Shown piece after piece: positions 16,790 through 25,510 of a DNA stretch of 64,000 nucleotides. The notes under the pieces were generated by a model. It made no database searches. It was not told where the DNA came from and saw nothing but the letters and a program-made list of their open reading frames with translations. The stretch lies in assembly GCA_017883205.1 (NCBI GenBank), contig JADGNZ010000016.1:58981-122980 (forward strand), in the 5' to 3' direction. Source of the stretch: Thermoanaerobaculia bacterium. Lineage in GTDB: Bacteria > Acidobacteriota > Thermoanaerobaculia > Gp7-AA8. A program made the position numbers and the translations under genes. Every line of letters begins with the position of its first letter. The first letter of the stretch is position 1.

Positions 16790-17716
16790 ATGAAGCGAGC
16801 TCTATTGATTGCGGTAACGACGGGAGTGCTGGCTGCGGCAGCGTTCGGGCAGCGCCCTCCTGTACCGCAGCCGCAGGTTCCGCCCGGCTTACCCACCGGA
16901 GGCTACGCGGCACCGAGCGCAGGCAACGTCGCGGCGAGCGGAAATGATGCCGCGGCGAGCGGAAGTGACGCGCCGGTCGGCTCCCGCGACCAGCTCGAGA
17001 TAAAGGTTTTTCAGGATCCGAACCTCAACACGAAGGCGACCGTCACCGACGATGGCAAGATCACCATGCCGTTGATCAACAAGGTTGCCGTCTCCGGCTT
17101 GACCCCGACGGAGATTGAGCAACGCATCAAAACGCTCCTCGAGAAATTCATCAACAATCCGGATGTGAGCGTGACTGTGCTCGAGGCCGGCAGCAAGCCG
17201 ATCTCCGTCATCGGTGCGGTGATGCGCCCGGGCCGGATTGGCATCACGGGCAACATCAGCTTGATCCAGGCCATCACGCAGGCGGGTGGATTGGCGAGCG
17301 GTTACGGGCGCACTCTCTATGTGCTGCGCACGGCCTCGAATGGTCTCACCGAACAAATCTCGGTCGATGTCGACGATCTCATGGTCAACGGAAATCCCGA
17401 TCTCAATCTTCCACTCCGTCCGAACGATGTGATCAACGTTCCCGTCGACAGCTCCATCAGCATTTACGTTCTCGGTGAGGTAATGCATCCCGGCGCCGTA
17501 CAGTTCCGCCGCTCGCAGACACCAACCCTGTTGCAAGTACTCTCATCGGCCGGCGGACCTACCGACCGCGCCTCAAAGGGAGTGGTACTCAAACGAGTCG
17601 TCGCAGGAACCGAGAAGACCTTTCACTACGATTTCCGGAAGATTATCGACGGACGGCAGGCCGACGTCGTTCTGATGGATGGCGACCGGCTCATCTTCCA
17701 GGAGAGTTTTTTCTGA
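16790..17716 (+). CDS. Polysaccharide export protein, Wza-like (SLBB domains)
   Basis: The 308-residue protein follows GAAAGGAAGAG directly before the ATG, a good ribosome-binding site. A signal peptide runs to AAAAFGQ at about residue 21. No lipobox cysteine is present, unlike E. coli Wza. A Pro/Gln then Ala/Ser/Gly-rich spacer covers ~25-60. The polysaccharide-export domain (SRDQLEIKVFQDPNLNTKAT) spans ~62-138. Two SLBB domains follow (VIGAVMRPGRIGITGNISLI and VLGEVMHPGAVQFRRSQTP). It should form the periplasmic/outer-membrane channel that works with the Wzc-like kinase encoded next. Confidence 0.92.
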   Translation: MKRALLIAVTTGVLAAAAFGQRPPVPQPQVPPGLPTGGYAAPSAGNVAASGNDAAASGSDAPVGSRDQLEIKVFQDPNLNTKATVTDDGKITMPLINKVAVSGLTPTEIEQRIKTLLEKFINNPDVSVTVLEAGSKPISVIGAVMRPGRIGITGNISLIQAITQAGGLASGYGRTLYVLRTASNGLTEQISVDVDDLMVNGNPDLNLPLRPNDVINVPVDSSISIYVLGEVMHPGAVQFRRSQTPTLLQVLSSAGGPTDRASKGVVLKRVVAGTEKTFHYDFRKIIDGRQADVVLMDGDRLIFQESFF

Positions 17717-17722
17717 TCGTTG

Positions 17723-17746
17723 CTTTGGTAACGGCTTTGGTAACGG
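17723..17746. promoter_or_regulatory. Tandem 12-bp direct repeat upstream of the Wzc-like gene
   Basis: CTTTGGTAACGG occurs twice back to back (17723-17734 and 17735-17746). It lies 61 bases before the start of the tyrosine kinase gene, and an inverted GGTTACC lies near 17793. It could be an operator. This is pattern only, and no regulator is known. Confidence 0.3.
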
Positions 17747-17806
17747 TCCGCAGCACTTGAAAAAGCCGCTGGAAGGCTGCCGATCGATGATGGGTTACCA
17801 TCTGAC

Positions 17807-20014
17807 ATGGACCTGAACACCCAGGAAGTCCATCTTTCCCACTACTGGAACATCATCTACAAGCGATGGAAAGTCGCACTGTCGATTCTGGTCGTGGTGA
17901 TGGTGGGAACGTATCTGGCCAGCCGCTTTGCCAAGCCGCTTTACCGCTCCTCGATTCAGATCCAGATCGAGCGGGAAAACCCGAATCAACTCACGGTCGA
18001 TGACCTGTTCGGGATCGCGGCATCCGATCAGGAGTTTCTTCAGACTCAATATGTGCTGCTCAAGAGCCGCGGTCTGGCCGAGAGGGTCATCGACGACCAG
18101 AAGCTGCTGAGCGATCCAAACTTTTATCCGCAGGGAATCCGTGGCAAAACCGAAGCGCAAATCGCTGAGGCGCGAGAGTCGATGGTCGGAGCGGTTGTCG
18201 GGTCAATCGATGCCGTTCCTGTCCGCGGTACATCTCTGGTGGAAGTATCCTGCATCACCACGGCACCGGAGCTGGCACAGAAGATCGCCGAGGGAGTCGG
18301 CGAATCCTTTATCCGGCTCAACAACGAAAAAAAATTCGAGTCCGTTCAGAAAGCCGGCGAGTTTCTCGAGCGCCAGATCGCGCAGATTCGCGCGGACATT
18401 GAGCTGACCCGCCGCCAGATGCAGCAGTACAACGAAACAAAAGGCATCGTGACGAAGGAGGACGCCAGCAGCATCCCCTTCCAGCGGTTGATGAAACTGA
18501 CCGCCGATTTGCAGAACGCCACGACCCAAAAACTGGAAAAGCAGAACGCTTACGACGCCCTCCTGCGAACCAATGCCGAGTCCGTAACCAGCGGCGATCC
18601 ATTGGTAAGCCAGCTCACCGACGAGGAATCCCGAAAACAACGCGACTATGCTCAGGGGTTGAACACATTCACGCCAACCTATCCAACACTGGTCGCTCTG
18701 AAAAGCTCGATCGAGAAGACGCATCAGGCACGCATGGCGGCAATTGCCAGTGCGTTTGCGCGCGTCAAGGACGCGGCGCATCGTGACGTGGTCTCCGCGC
18801 AACAGAGCGAAGATCAGTTGTATGCGGCGATGAACGCACAAAAGCGTGAGACGGTGTCGCTCAGCGCCACCGCCGCCGGCCTCGGCGACCTGACCCGAAC
18901 CCTTGACTCGAAGCAGACGCTGCTGGACACCCTGGAGAAGCGCCAGAACGAGACTGAAGTCACCGCACGTCTTCGCGGCTCGGCTTCCTCGAACATTCAC
19001 ATCGTCGACCACGCCCTCCTGCCGACCGGACGTTTCAATGTGACGCTGCTAAAGAATCTGCAGAATGCCTTCCCGCTTGGTGTCGTACTCGGCCTGGCTG
19101 CCATCTTCTTCCTCGAGTACATGGACCGCTCGATCAAGACACCCGAGGAGCTCGAGCGGGTCACCAAGTTCGCGTCTCTCGGCGTCATCCCTGCCGCAAG
19201 TTCCGCGGGCGGCAGCGGATATGGCTACGGCGGATACGGGTATGGGCGCGGACTCGCAAAGCTCCGGCCGGTGGTCGATGCGGGCCAGGAACAAACCGGC
19301 ATCGACCTGTTGCCTCACAGCGATTCGCGGTCCGCAATCGCCGAGGCGTACCGCGCGTTTCGAACCTCGCTTCTGCTCGCATCGGCCAACTCGCCCAAGG
19401 TCATCGTCATCTCCTCGACGTTCGCCCGCGAAGGCAAGACCACGACCGCGATCAATCTGGCCACTGTTCTCGCCCAGATGGGTAAACCGGTGCTCTTGAT
19501 CGACGCCGATCTGCGCCGTCCGCGTCTTCAGAAGGTCTTCCGCGGAAAGATGAACATCGGTCTCGTGAATTACCTCGCGGCCAACATTCCGCTTGACGAC
19601 GTCATTCAGGAGACGCAGGTCCCGAACCTCTCGATCATCCTCTGCGGTCCCACGCCGCCCAACCCCTCGGAGCTTCTTGGCTCCGACCGGATGAAGCAAA
19701 TGATTCATGAGCTCCGTACCCGCTTCGCGTTCGTGATTTTCGACTCGCCGCCGGTCATGGCCGTGACCGATTCGATCGTCCTGGCAGCGAACGCCGACGG
19801 CGTCGTCCTGTGTGTTCACGGCGGGCAGACGCCTCGCGACATCGTGCAGCGCGCGGCCGAACGTCTGCGCCAGAGCAATATCCCGGTCCTCGGTGCCCTC
19901 CTCAACAACCTCGATCTTCAGCAATACGGCTACTCGTTCAAGAAGAGCTACTACGATTACTACCAGGACGACAGCGCCCAGAAGAAGGACGCTCCGGCCA
20001 AACGCGTTGGATAA
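17807..20014 (+). CDS. Wzc-like polysaccharide co-polymerase with tyrosine autokinase domain
   Basis: The 735-residue protein combines two domains. The Wzz domain has membrane segments near residues 25-45 and 420-440 and a long coiled-coil-rich periplasmic part (FESVQKAGEFLERQIAQIRA). The cytoplasmic BY-kinase has Walker A around K544 (FAREGKTTTAINLA), Walker A' VLLIDADLRRPR near 563-574 and Walker B FVIFDSPPVMAVTDS near 642-656. A Gly/Tyr-rich linker (GGSGYGYGGYGYGRG) precedes the kinase. The C-terminus has a tyrosine cluster (QQYGYSF, KSYYDYYQDD), the expected autophosphorylation tail. It controls chain length and export together with the Wza-like protein, and the next gene is its phosphatase. 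Confidence 0.94.
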   Translation: MDLNTQEVHLSHYWNIIYKRWKVALSILVVVMVGTYLASRFAKPLYRSSIQIQIERENPNQLTVDDLFGIAASDQEFLQTQYVLLKSRGLAERVIDDQKLLSDPNFYPQGIRGKTEAQIAEARESMVGAVVGSIDAVPVRGTSLVEVSCITTAPELAQKIAEGVGESFIRLNNEKKFESVQKAGEFLERQIAQIRADIELTRRQMQQYNETKGIVTKEDASSIPFQRLMKLTADLQNATTQKLEKQNAYDALLRTNAESVTSGDPLVSQLTDEESRKQRDYAQGLNTFTPTYPTLVALKSSIEKTHQARMAAIASAFARVKDAAHRDVVSAQQSEDQLYAAMNAQKRETVSLSATAAGLGDLTRTLDSKQTLLDTLEKRQNETEVTARLRGSASSNIHIVDHALLPTGRFNVTLLKNLQNAFPLGVVLGLAAIFFLEYMDRSIKTPEELERVTKFASLGVIPAASSAGGSGYGYGGYGYGRGLAKLRPVVDAGQEQTGIDLLPHSDSRSAIAEAYRAFRTSLLLASANSPKVIVISSTFAREGKTTTAINLATVLAQMGKPVLLIDADLRRPRLQKVFRGKMNIGLVNYLAANIPLDDVIQETQVPNLSIILCGPTPPNPSELLGSDRMKQMIHELRTRFAFVIFDSPPVMAVTDSIVLAANADGVVLCVHGGQTPRDIVQRAAERLRQSNIPVLGALLNNLDLQQYGYSFKKSYYDYYQDDSAQKKDAPAKRVG

Positions 20015-20035
20015 CTCCGGCGCGGTACGCCTCGC

Positions 20036-20827
20036 ATGATCGATCTTCATCACCACTGCCTGCCGGGCGTCGATGACGGACCCGGCTCGATGGCAGAGGC
20101 TGTCGACCTTTGCAAGATGGCGGCGGACGAAGGCATCGACACGATCGTGGCCACACCGCATGTGTTGCGGGGCCGCTGGCGCAGTGGGACTCGGGCGGAG
20201 TACGCATCGATTCTTGATGAGCTACGCAGCAAGGCCGGCACGCCCCGGCGAATCCTCCTCGGCTCCGAATACTTCTTCGGACACGACATGGACGAGATGC
20301 TGCGGAATGAATCGATTCTTCCGCTGGCAGGCAGCCGCTACGTACTGGTCGAGTTCGCCAGCCACGCCATTCCTCCCCTGGTGCGGGAACCGCTCTATCG
20401 CGCTCAGCTCGAAGGATGGACGCCGGTGATCGCTCACCCGGAGCGAAACCTCGTTTTTCGATCGAACCCGGAGATCCTGGCGTCGCTGCTGCGCATCGGC
20501 GTGAAAACACAGGTCACGACCGGCAGCATGACGGGCGACTTCGGCAAGGAAGCGGAGGCGGCCTCCATCGACTGGCTTCAGCGGGGATGGATTCATGTGA
20601 TGGCCACCGATGCTCACAACACAGTCAAGCGCCCGCCCCGTTTTCAGACCGCCCGGAGGCGTGTGGTTGAGCTGGCGGGAGAGGAGATTGCGGAGGCGCT
20701 CTTCTCCGAAAACCCAAAATCAATCGTTGAAAATCGCGGACTCGTGTACGATCCTGATATTCCGGATGTGACGGGAACCAAATCGAAACCACTCTTCGCA
20801 CGCATAAGAAAGCTTTTTCCAAGGTGA
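20036..20827 (+). CDS. CpsB/CapC-type PHP-domain tyrosine-protein phosphatase
   Basis: The 263-residue protein starts MIDLHHHCLPGVDDGPGSM, the metal-binding HxH and DDG motif of the PHP family CpsB phosphatases. IDTIVATPHV and IAHPERN carry further metal-ligand histidines, and VMATDAHNTVKRPP provides the last Asp/His ligands. This Mn-dependent enzyme dephosphorylates the BY-kinase and so tunes polymerisation. It lies 22 bases after the kinase gene and overlaps the following TPR gene by GTGA. The use of the CpsB type, common in Firmicutes, rather than Wzb is shared by several non-proteobacterial Gram-negative phyla. Confidence 0.93.
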   Translation: MIDLHHHCLPGVDDGPGSMAEAVDLCKMAADEGIDTIVATPHVLRGRWRSGTRAEYASILDELRSKAGTPRRILLGSEYFFGHDMDEMLRNESILPLAGSRYVLVEFASHAIPPLVREPLYRAQLEGWTPVIAHPERNLVFRSNPEILASLLRIGVKTQVTTGSMTGDFGKEAEAASIDWLQRGWIHVMATDAHNTVKRPPRFQTARRRVVELAGEEIAEALFSENPKSIVENRGLVYDPDIPDVTGTKSKPLFARIRKLFPR

Positions 20828-22425
20828 GACCATTGCTTCGCCCGTTCGGGGCGCTTATCACGTGTCTGGTCGCCGTTTCGGCATCCGCGCAGAGTTTTTA
20901 CGAGGCGCGCTTCCTGAGCGGAGTGATGGACTTCAACCGCGGCGCTTACGTTCGCGCGGTTGACGAACTGCGCGTAGCCGCGTTCGGCCGCGTTGACGAC
21001 GTGGCCGCGTATGAAGCCGCGGAAATCTATCTCGCCCTCGCCAACGACAAGCTCGATCACGCCGAAGAGGCCCGTCTTGCCGCACTCAAAGTGACCCAGG
21101 CGGATCGCCTCAGCCCGGCCTACCCGAAACTCGACCTCCCCGCCGAGGTGCGCAGCGCCTTCGAGCAGCTCCTTCCGACGCTGCTCACACGGGAGCAATT
21201 GTCCCATTCGCCATCCTTCGCCCGATTTGCTGGCCAGGCGCCCGCCGTCCAGTCGGGGGCACCGCGCCTCTCGACGAAACCTCGCCCTCCGGTTCCAACG
21301 CCAACCAAAGAGCCCAACGTTGCCACAACGGTGAAGAAGAACAACGATAAAGTTGAGCCTCCGCAGGGTCTCGACTACGGAAGAATGGCCCTCGAGCATG
21401 TCGCGGCGGGAGACGAGGCTGGCGGTATTCGCTATGCCGGTCTGGCACTGGCAATCGACGACACGAATGTGAACGCGCATACCGCGCTCGCACAGATTGC
21501 CTGGGCTCACAAGGCCTGGGCCGATGTCGCCGAGCATTACGCAGTGGTTCGGACCCATCGGAGACTGACCGATGACGAGTCCGCCGAGTATTTCATCGCG
21601 CTGACGAAGATCTCCCGGACCGCCGATGCTCTCGGCTTCAGCCGCAGTCTGCCTCCGTCGGTGCTTGCAAGAAGCGACGTCCGCGAAGCGCTTCAAACCA
21701 TCAATCCCACCCCCGTGCCGCAGCCGCCGGCGCAGCAACCACGTGTCGTCCCCCAGCCGCGTGTGATTCCTCAACCGGAGCAGCGAACCACACAACCTTC
21801 CACACCGTCGCCGGTGCCACAGCCAACCCCGCGTCGAGCAACACCTCAACCACCTGCTCCTCAACCACCTGCTCCTCAACCACCTGCTCCTCAGCCATCA
21901 GCTCCTCAGCCATCAGCTCCTCAACCACCGCCGCCTCAGCCCCGAGTTGTCCAGCAGCCGGTTGCGCCGGTCCCACAGCCAACGCCACAACCAACGACGC
22001 AGCAGCCGGTGCCGCAGCCCGCAACACAACCGTCAACGGCCGCCCCGGTTGGGCAGAGTCCCGATAGCCCGCCGATCTCAATGCAGATCAGTGCGGCGGA
22101 AAAACTCCTCGCTCAGAATGACGTCGTCGGTGCCCGCAGCGAGCTCCGCCGCATCGCCGCGCTCCCGGATCTCGAGCGCTCTGAGCGTCTTTCCCTGGCC
22201 AAGGCGATGAGCCAGACGGCGTTGTATGCCGAATCGTCCGCGCAGTATCGAAAGACTTATCCGCTGAAGGCCGGCGAAGAAGCGCACATGTTTTACGAGG
22301 CGGTGAATCGCTATCAGATCGGCGATTACGATCTGGCACGCCAGCTCATGACCCGGGCCATGCCGGCGCTCCCCCAGACCCCGGCGATCCTCGCCTACCG
22401 CGACCGGATTCTGGCCCAGCACTGA
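20824..22425 (+). CDS. Secreted TPR-like protein with Pro/Gln-rich linker
   Basis: The 533-residue protein has a GTG start coupled to the phosphatase stop. A signal peptide ends at SASAQ|S near residue 25. Residues ~27-125 and ~180-290 are helical repeats of TPR type (GAYVRAVDELRVAAFGRVDD, AGLALAIDDTNVNAHTALAQ). Residues ~300-415 are a Pro/Gln/Ala/Thr linker with short direct repeats (PPAPQ and SAPQP). A further helical repeat region closes the protein (EKLLAQNDVVGARSELRR). It is likely a periplasmic or outer-membrane scaffold for the export machine. The DNA under the linker at ~21845-21930 is a 15-bp tandem repeat, so its length may vary. Confidence 0.75.
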   Translation: MRPLLRPFGALITCLVAVSASAQSFYEARFLSGVMDFNRGAYVRAVDELRVAAFGRVDDVAAYEAAEIYLALANDKLDHAEEARLAALKVTQADRLSPAYPKLDLPAEVRSAFEQLLPTLLTREQLSHSPSFARFAGQAPAVQSGAPRLSTKPRPPVPTPTKEPNVATTVKKNNDKVEPPQGLDYGRMALEHVAAGDEAGGIRYAGLALAIDDTNVNAHTALAQIAWAHKAWADVAEHYAVVRTHRRLTDDESAEYFIALTKISRTADALGFSRSLPPSVLARSDVREALQTINPTPVPQPPAQQPRVVPQPRVIPQPEQRTTQPSTPSPVPQPTPRRATPQPPAPQPPAPQPPAPQPSAPQPSAPQPPPPQPRVVQQPVAPVPQPTPQPTTQQPVPQPATQPSTAAPVGQSPDSPPISMQISAAEKLLAQNDVVGARSELRRIAALPDLERSERLSLAKAMSQTALYAESSAQYRKTYPLKAGEEAHMFYEAVNRYQIGDYDLARQLMTRAMPALPQTPAILAYRDRILAQH

Positions 22426-22469
22426 AATTTGAAATTTTGACGTATCATCTCCTCTTGACAGAGGTCGTC

Positions 22470-22997
22470 ATGAAGATCCGTATCCTCCTCACACTCGCCA
22501 CGGTACTGCTCGCGGGGTCGCTATTGGCGCAACCGGGCAGCATCGAGCACACACCTGTGGGATGCCTGTTGGAAGGCGAAATGGCCATCATGACCGTCGA
22601 AACGTCGGACGACGGCCTGCTCCGCGCCTACTTCCGCCGCCAGGGATCGACGGACTGGTGCTTTGTAGACGGCCAGAACCGTGGCAAAGCATCGACCGTG
22701 ACGCTCCCGAAGTTCGATCCCAACGAGCAAATCGAGTACTACTTCGTCGTCCTCGACGGAAAGCGGGTCATGGCCAAGAGCCCGAAAATCTACACGGCCC
22801 GGAACGAACAGCACTGCGACACTCTGTTCGCCCGCCACGCCACCATGGTTACGCTGGAGTGCCTCCCGCCGGGCACGAATCCGATCTCGAATGCGCTCAA
22901 CGCCGCGTATGCAGTGAAGACCGTGGTCGGCAAGGATCCCGCGCCGGTGCAGTCGCCCGAGCGCCCGGGCCAGCCGCCCCGCCCCGATCAGCAATAG
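22470..22997 (+). CDS. Small secreted protein of unknown function
   Basis: The 175-residue protein starts at ATG 22470, preceded by GAGG at 22461-22464. A longer in-frame start lacks a site. A signal peptide ([20 protein letters not shown]) is followed by a compact beta-rich domain ([34 protein letters not shown]), which resembles an Ig-like or E-set fold. Four cysteines lie at mature positions that could pair. The tail is Pro-rich ([14 protein letters not shown]). It is the last gene of the export region and ends just before a bidirectional terminator. The function is unknown. Confidence 0.68.
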   Translation: MKIRILLTLATVLLAGSLLAQPGSIEHTPVGCLLEGEMAIMTVETSDDGLLRAYFRRQGSTDWCFVDGQNRGKASTVTLPKFDPNEQIEYYFVVLDGKRVMAKSPKIYTARNEQHCDTLFARHATMVTLECLPPGTNPISNALNAAYAVKTVVGKDPAPVQSPERPGQPPRPDQQ

Positions 22998-23020
22998 CAG
23001 AAAGACCAGCACCTCGTTTG

Positions 23021-23044
23021 AAAGGCCGCCGCGAGGCGGCCTTT
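23021..23044. terminator. Bidirectional terminator between the export operon and etfA
   Basis: A perfect stem, AAAGGCCGCC (23021-23030) and GGCGGCCTTT (23035-23044), closes a GCGA tetraloop. A and T at the two stem ends let it work on both strands, ending the rightward secreted-protein gene and the leftward etf genes. Confidence 0.85.
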
Positions 23045-23049
23045 CCCGT

Positions 23050-24003
23050 TCAGTGCGCTTTCGCTCTCTTCACTTCCTCGGTCAGCGCCGGAAGGATCGT
23101 GAAGAGATCGCCGACAACCCCGAGATCCGCGACGCGGAAGATCGGCGCTTCAGGATCTTTGTTGATGGCGACGATGTGCTTCGACGACGACATCCCCGCG
23201 AGATGCTGGATCGCGCCCGAAACGCCGGCGGCGATGTAGAGATTGGGACTGACGACGCGTCCTGTCTGCCCGACCTGATGCTGATGATCGATCCATCCCG
23301 CATCCACCGTCGCCCGCGACGCACCGACCGCGCCGCCGATGGCGTGGGCCAGATCGCGAATCAGAGAAAAGTTCGCGCCTTCTTTGAGACCGCGGCCACC
23401 GGCGACGATGATGTCCGCTTCCACGATCGACAGCTCGCCCGATTGCGTGACCTTCGTTTCGACGACCTTCGCCTTCGATTCGGCCGGAGCGCTCACCTCC
23501 ACGACCTCAGCCGCACCGCCGCCCGACTCTTCGGCGGGAAAGGCGTTCATGCGCGTCGTGGCGATGGCCGGCACACTGCTGACCTCGACCGTGGCAAATG
23601 CTTTCCCCGAGTAGACGGGACGCCGTGCTTTCAGTTTGCTGCCGGCCCATTCCAATCGATCCACGTCGGACGCGACGCCGGCGTCGAGGCGCGCGGCCAG
23701 ACGCGGCGCGAGGTCACGGCCATTGGACGTGCCACCGAAGAGCACGATCGACGGCGAGGTCTGCGCAATCGCCGCCTGCATGGCCGCGGTGTACATCTCC
23801 GGGTTGTAGCCGCCGGCGCCGGTGACAAAGAGTTTCTTCGCGCCGTAGCGGCCGGCATCGTCCGCTGCGGATTCGTCGGAAGCGAACGCGGTGAGATCGC
23901 CACCCGCCGCTTCCGCCAGCTTACGGCCGATCGACAACGCCTCGCGTGAGGCTTTCTTCAGCTTCCCATCCTGAACTTCGCAAAAAACGAGAACACCGGG
24001 CAT
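23050..24003 (-). CDS. etfA: Electron transfer flavoprotein subunit alpha
   Basis: The 317-residue protein starts [17 protein letters not shown]. An upstream frame extension reads only repeat DNA. The N-terminal domain shows the Rossmann-like ETF fold. The C-terminal FAD-binding domain is well conserved: [37 protein letters not shown] and [17 protein letters not shown]. These bind FAD phosphate and adenine in the family. With EtfB it accepts electrons from acyl-CoA and similar dehydrogenases and passes them to ETF:quinone oxidoreductase. It is transcribed after etfB on the minus strand, with a repeat hairpin in the 100-base gap. Confidence 0.96.
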   Translation of the reverse strand: MPGVLVFCEVQDGKLKKASREALSIGRKLAEAAGGDLTAFASDESAADDAGRYGAKKLFVTGAGGYNPEMYTAAMQAAIAQTSPSIVLFGGTSNGRDLAPRLAARLDAGVASDVDRLEWAGSKLKARRPVYSGKAFATVEVSSVPAIATTRMNAFPAEESGGGAAEVVEVSAPAESKAKVVETKVTQSGELSIVEADIIVAGGRGLKEGANFSLIRDLAHAIGGAVGASRATVDAGWIDHQHQVGQTGRVVSPNLYIAAGVSGAIQHLAGMSSSKHIVAINKDPEAPIFRVADLGVVGDLFTILPALTEEVKRAKAH

Positions 24004-24014
24004 AGACGTTACGA

Positions 24015-24098
24015 GGTTGCTGGGTTGCTGAGTTGCCGGGTTGCTCAGTGGTGGGTCTCGAGGAACCGAGCAACCCAGCAACTCAGCAAGTAGCAACC
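24015..24098. repeat. Hairpin element of GTTGCTG words between etfB and etfA
   Basis: The left arm (24015-24046) is built of GTTGCTG/GTTGCCG words spaced 7-8 bases (GGTTGCTGGGTTGCTGAG...). The right arm (24068-24098) is nearly its reverse complement (GAGCAACCCAGCAACTCAGC...). The loop is about 20 bases. It is transcribed inside the etf operon. Confidence 0.85.
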
Positions 24099-24103
24099 TG
24101 CAA

Positions 24104-24883
24104 CTACAGCGCCTTCGCCTCCTCTTTCATGTAGCGAACGATTTCTTTTGCCGCTGCCGCCGGATCGCCGCCGTCGATCTTCCGGCCTCCGCTTTTTTCG
24201 GGTGGCAGCTCCAGCGACACGACGGTCACGCGCTGGTTGACGACGTCGGAGTCGGCGAGGCCGAGGTCTGCGATCGACTTCGTATCGATGGTGACCTTCT
24301 TCGCGGCCATGATTCCCTTCAACGATGCGTAGCGCGGCTCGTTCAACCCCTTCTGCGCGGTGATGACGGCAGGCGTGGTCGCCTCGATGACTTCCTCCGC
24401 TCCTTCGATCTCACGGTGCGCAGTCACCTTTCCAGCGGCTGTCTCCATGTGCGTCACGACGTTGATCTGCGGATAGCCGAGGAGCTCGGCCACCATCGGA
24501 CCGACCAGAGAGTTGTCCGTGCCGACGCCCTGCTTGCCGAAGAAGACGAGATCGTGGGGAATCGTCCTGAGCGCAGCGGCGAGCACTTTGGCGATGCCGA
24601 GCGAGTCCGCATCGCCCGATTCGCCTTTCACGTGCACGGCCTTGGTGGCACCGCGGGCGAGCGATTCGCGCAGCGCCTGCTGCACGCGGTCGGGGCCGAA
24701 GCCAAGAACCGTGACGTCGCCGCCTTCTTTCTCTTTCAGGCGGATCGCCTCTTCGAGCGCGTACTCGTCGTACGGCGAGACGATGTATTTGACTCCGGCT
24801 TCGTCGATGCGGCGTCCGTCGCCGCCGATCTTGATACGCGTCTCGGTGTCGGGCACCTGCGCGATACACACTACGGAATTCAA
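24104..24883 (-). CDS. etfB: Electron transfer flavoprotein subunit beta
   Basis: The 259-residue protein uses a TTG start at 24883. The protein from there begins LNSVVCIAQVPDTETRIKIG, exactly where the family begins, and GGAGG lies 6 bases upstream. VSPYDEYALEEAIRLKE is the ETF-beta signature region. ATKAVHVKGES and FFGKQGVGTDNSLVGPMVAE follow, the latter being the AMP/FAD-facing segment. It is the partner of EtfA in the electron-bifurcation or beta-oxidation electron chain. The operon order etfB-etfA is the usual one. Confidence 0.95.
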   Translation of the reverse strand: MNSVVCIAQVPDTETRIKIGGDGRRIDEAGVKYIVSPYDEYALEEAIRLKEKEGGDVTVLGFGPDRVQQALRESLARGATKAVHVKGESGDADSLGIAKVLAAALRTIPHDLVFFGKQGVGTDNSLVGPMVAELLGYPQINVVTHMETAAGKVTAHREIEGAEEVIEATTPAVITAQKGLNEPRYASLKGIMAAKKVTIDTKSIADLGLADSDVVNQRVTVVSLELPPEKSGGRKIDGGDPAAAAKEIVRYMKEEAKAL

Positions 24884-24889
24884 GGTAGG

Positions 24890-24894
24890 CCTCC
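24890..24894 (-). promoter_or_regulatory. Ribosome-binding site that fixes the etfB TTG start
   Basis: GGAGG on the minus strand lies 6 bases before TTG at 24883. No ATG or GTG is close, so this site decides the start. Confidence 0.8.
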
Positions 24895-25020
24895 GGTAAA
24901 GCGGGCCGGATTCTAGGGAAAAGGCACGAGGTTCGCAAACACGGTTCGTATTTCCAAACGAAGAGAGTCGGTTACCAGCGAGCAGCAGCCTAGCCAAAGG
25001 CAGCCAAACGGAGGATCGCA

Positions 25021-25374
25021 ATGCCCTTTATGAACCGGAAGTACGAGGCGGATCGGAGCCAGTCGAGCAATCGAGAATTCCGGTCGCCGATGACCGACTT
25101 CAACCGTCAGACGCGGGGGAACGGGAACGGCAACGCCCGACCGAATCTGAAAGCGGCGCCTCCGGAAACGACCAACGCGGAGAATTTCTACTACCTCAAG
25201 CAGATGAGCTCACGCACGCCGATGGTGATCGTCATGACCGACGGCGAAGAGATCCGGGGATGGATCGAGTGGTACGACAAAACCTCACTGAAGGTAAATC
25301 GTACCGGCGCTCCGAATCTCCTCATTCAGAAACAATGGATCAAGTATCTCTTCAAGCAGGAAGAGCTCGAGTAG
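25021..25374 (+). CDS. Hfq-like (Sm-fold) RNA-binding protein with N-terminal extension
   Basis: The 117-residue protein follows a strong GGAGG site (25013-25017). The first ~52 residues are polar and Arg/Asn/Gln-rich ([15 protein letters not shown]), probably disordered. Residues ~55-115 match an Hfq core. An N-terminal helix ([13 protein letters not shown]) comes first. A bent Sm1 sheet follows ([20 protein letters not shown]), with the G.i..fD-like pattern, then an Sm2 strand ([12 protein letters not shown]). The classic Sm2 YKH is replaced by QKQ, so the RNA-contacting histidine is missing. It probably acts as an Hfq-type post-transcriptional regulator, but binding properties may differ. 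Confidence 0.75.
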   Translation: MPFMNRKYEADRSQSSNREFRSPMTDFNRQTRGNGNGNARPNLKAAPPETTNAENFYYLKQMSSRTPMVIVMTDGEEIRGWIEWYDKTSLKVNRTGAPNLLIQKQWIKYLFKQEELE

Positions 25375-25389
25375 CGTCGCTGGGGGGAG

Positions 25390-25459
25390 ACGGTTTCACG
25401 CGGAGGCGCGGAGATGCGGAGGGAATCACTCCGCGACCCCGCGTCTCCGCGTGAACCGT
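25390..25459. repeat. CGCGGAG-word hairpin element
   Basis: Outer arms ACGGTTTCACGCGGAG (25390-25405) and CTCCGCGTGAACCGT (25445-25459) pair almost perfectly. Inside are further CGCGGAG and CTCCGCG words around a short loop. The same family occurs at 56331-56395, and as separated arms at 49433-49459 and 50050-50076. Confidence 0.85.
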
Positions 25460-25510
25460 CCCCTCGTCTGTTCGGCCTGTTTCCGCCAGCCGCGCACTAC
25501 AATCCAGTTC

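Noticed and set aside
19049..20161. 370-residue minus-strand frame antisense to the Wzc-like kinase
   Set aside because: It mirrors the conserved kinase and phosphatase codons and has no independent evidence.
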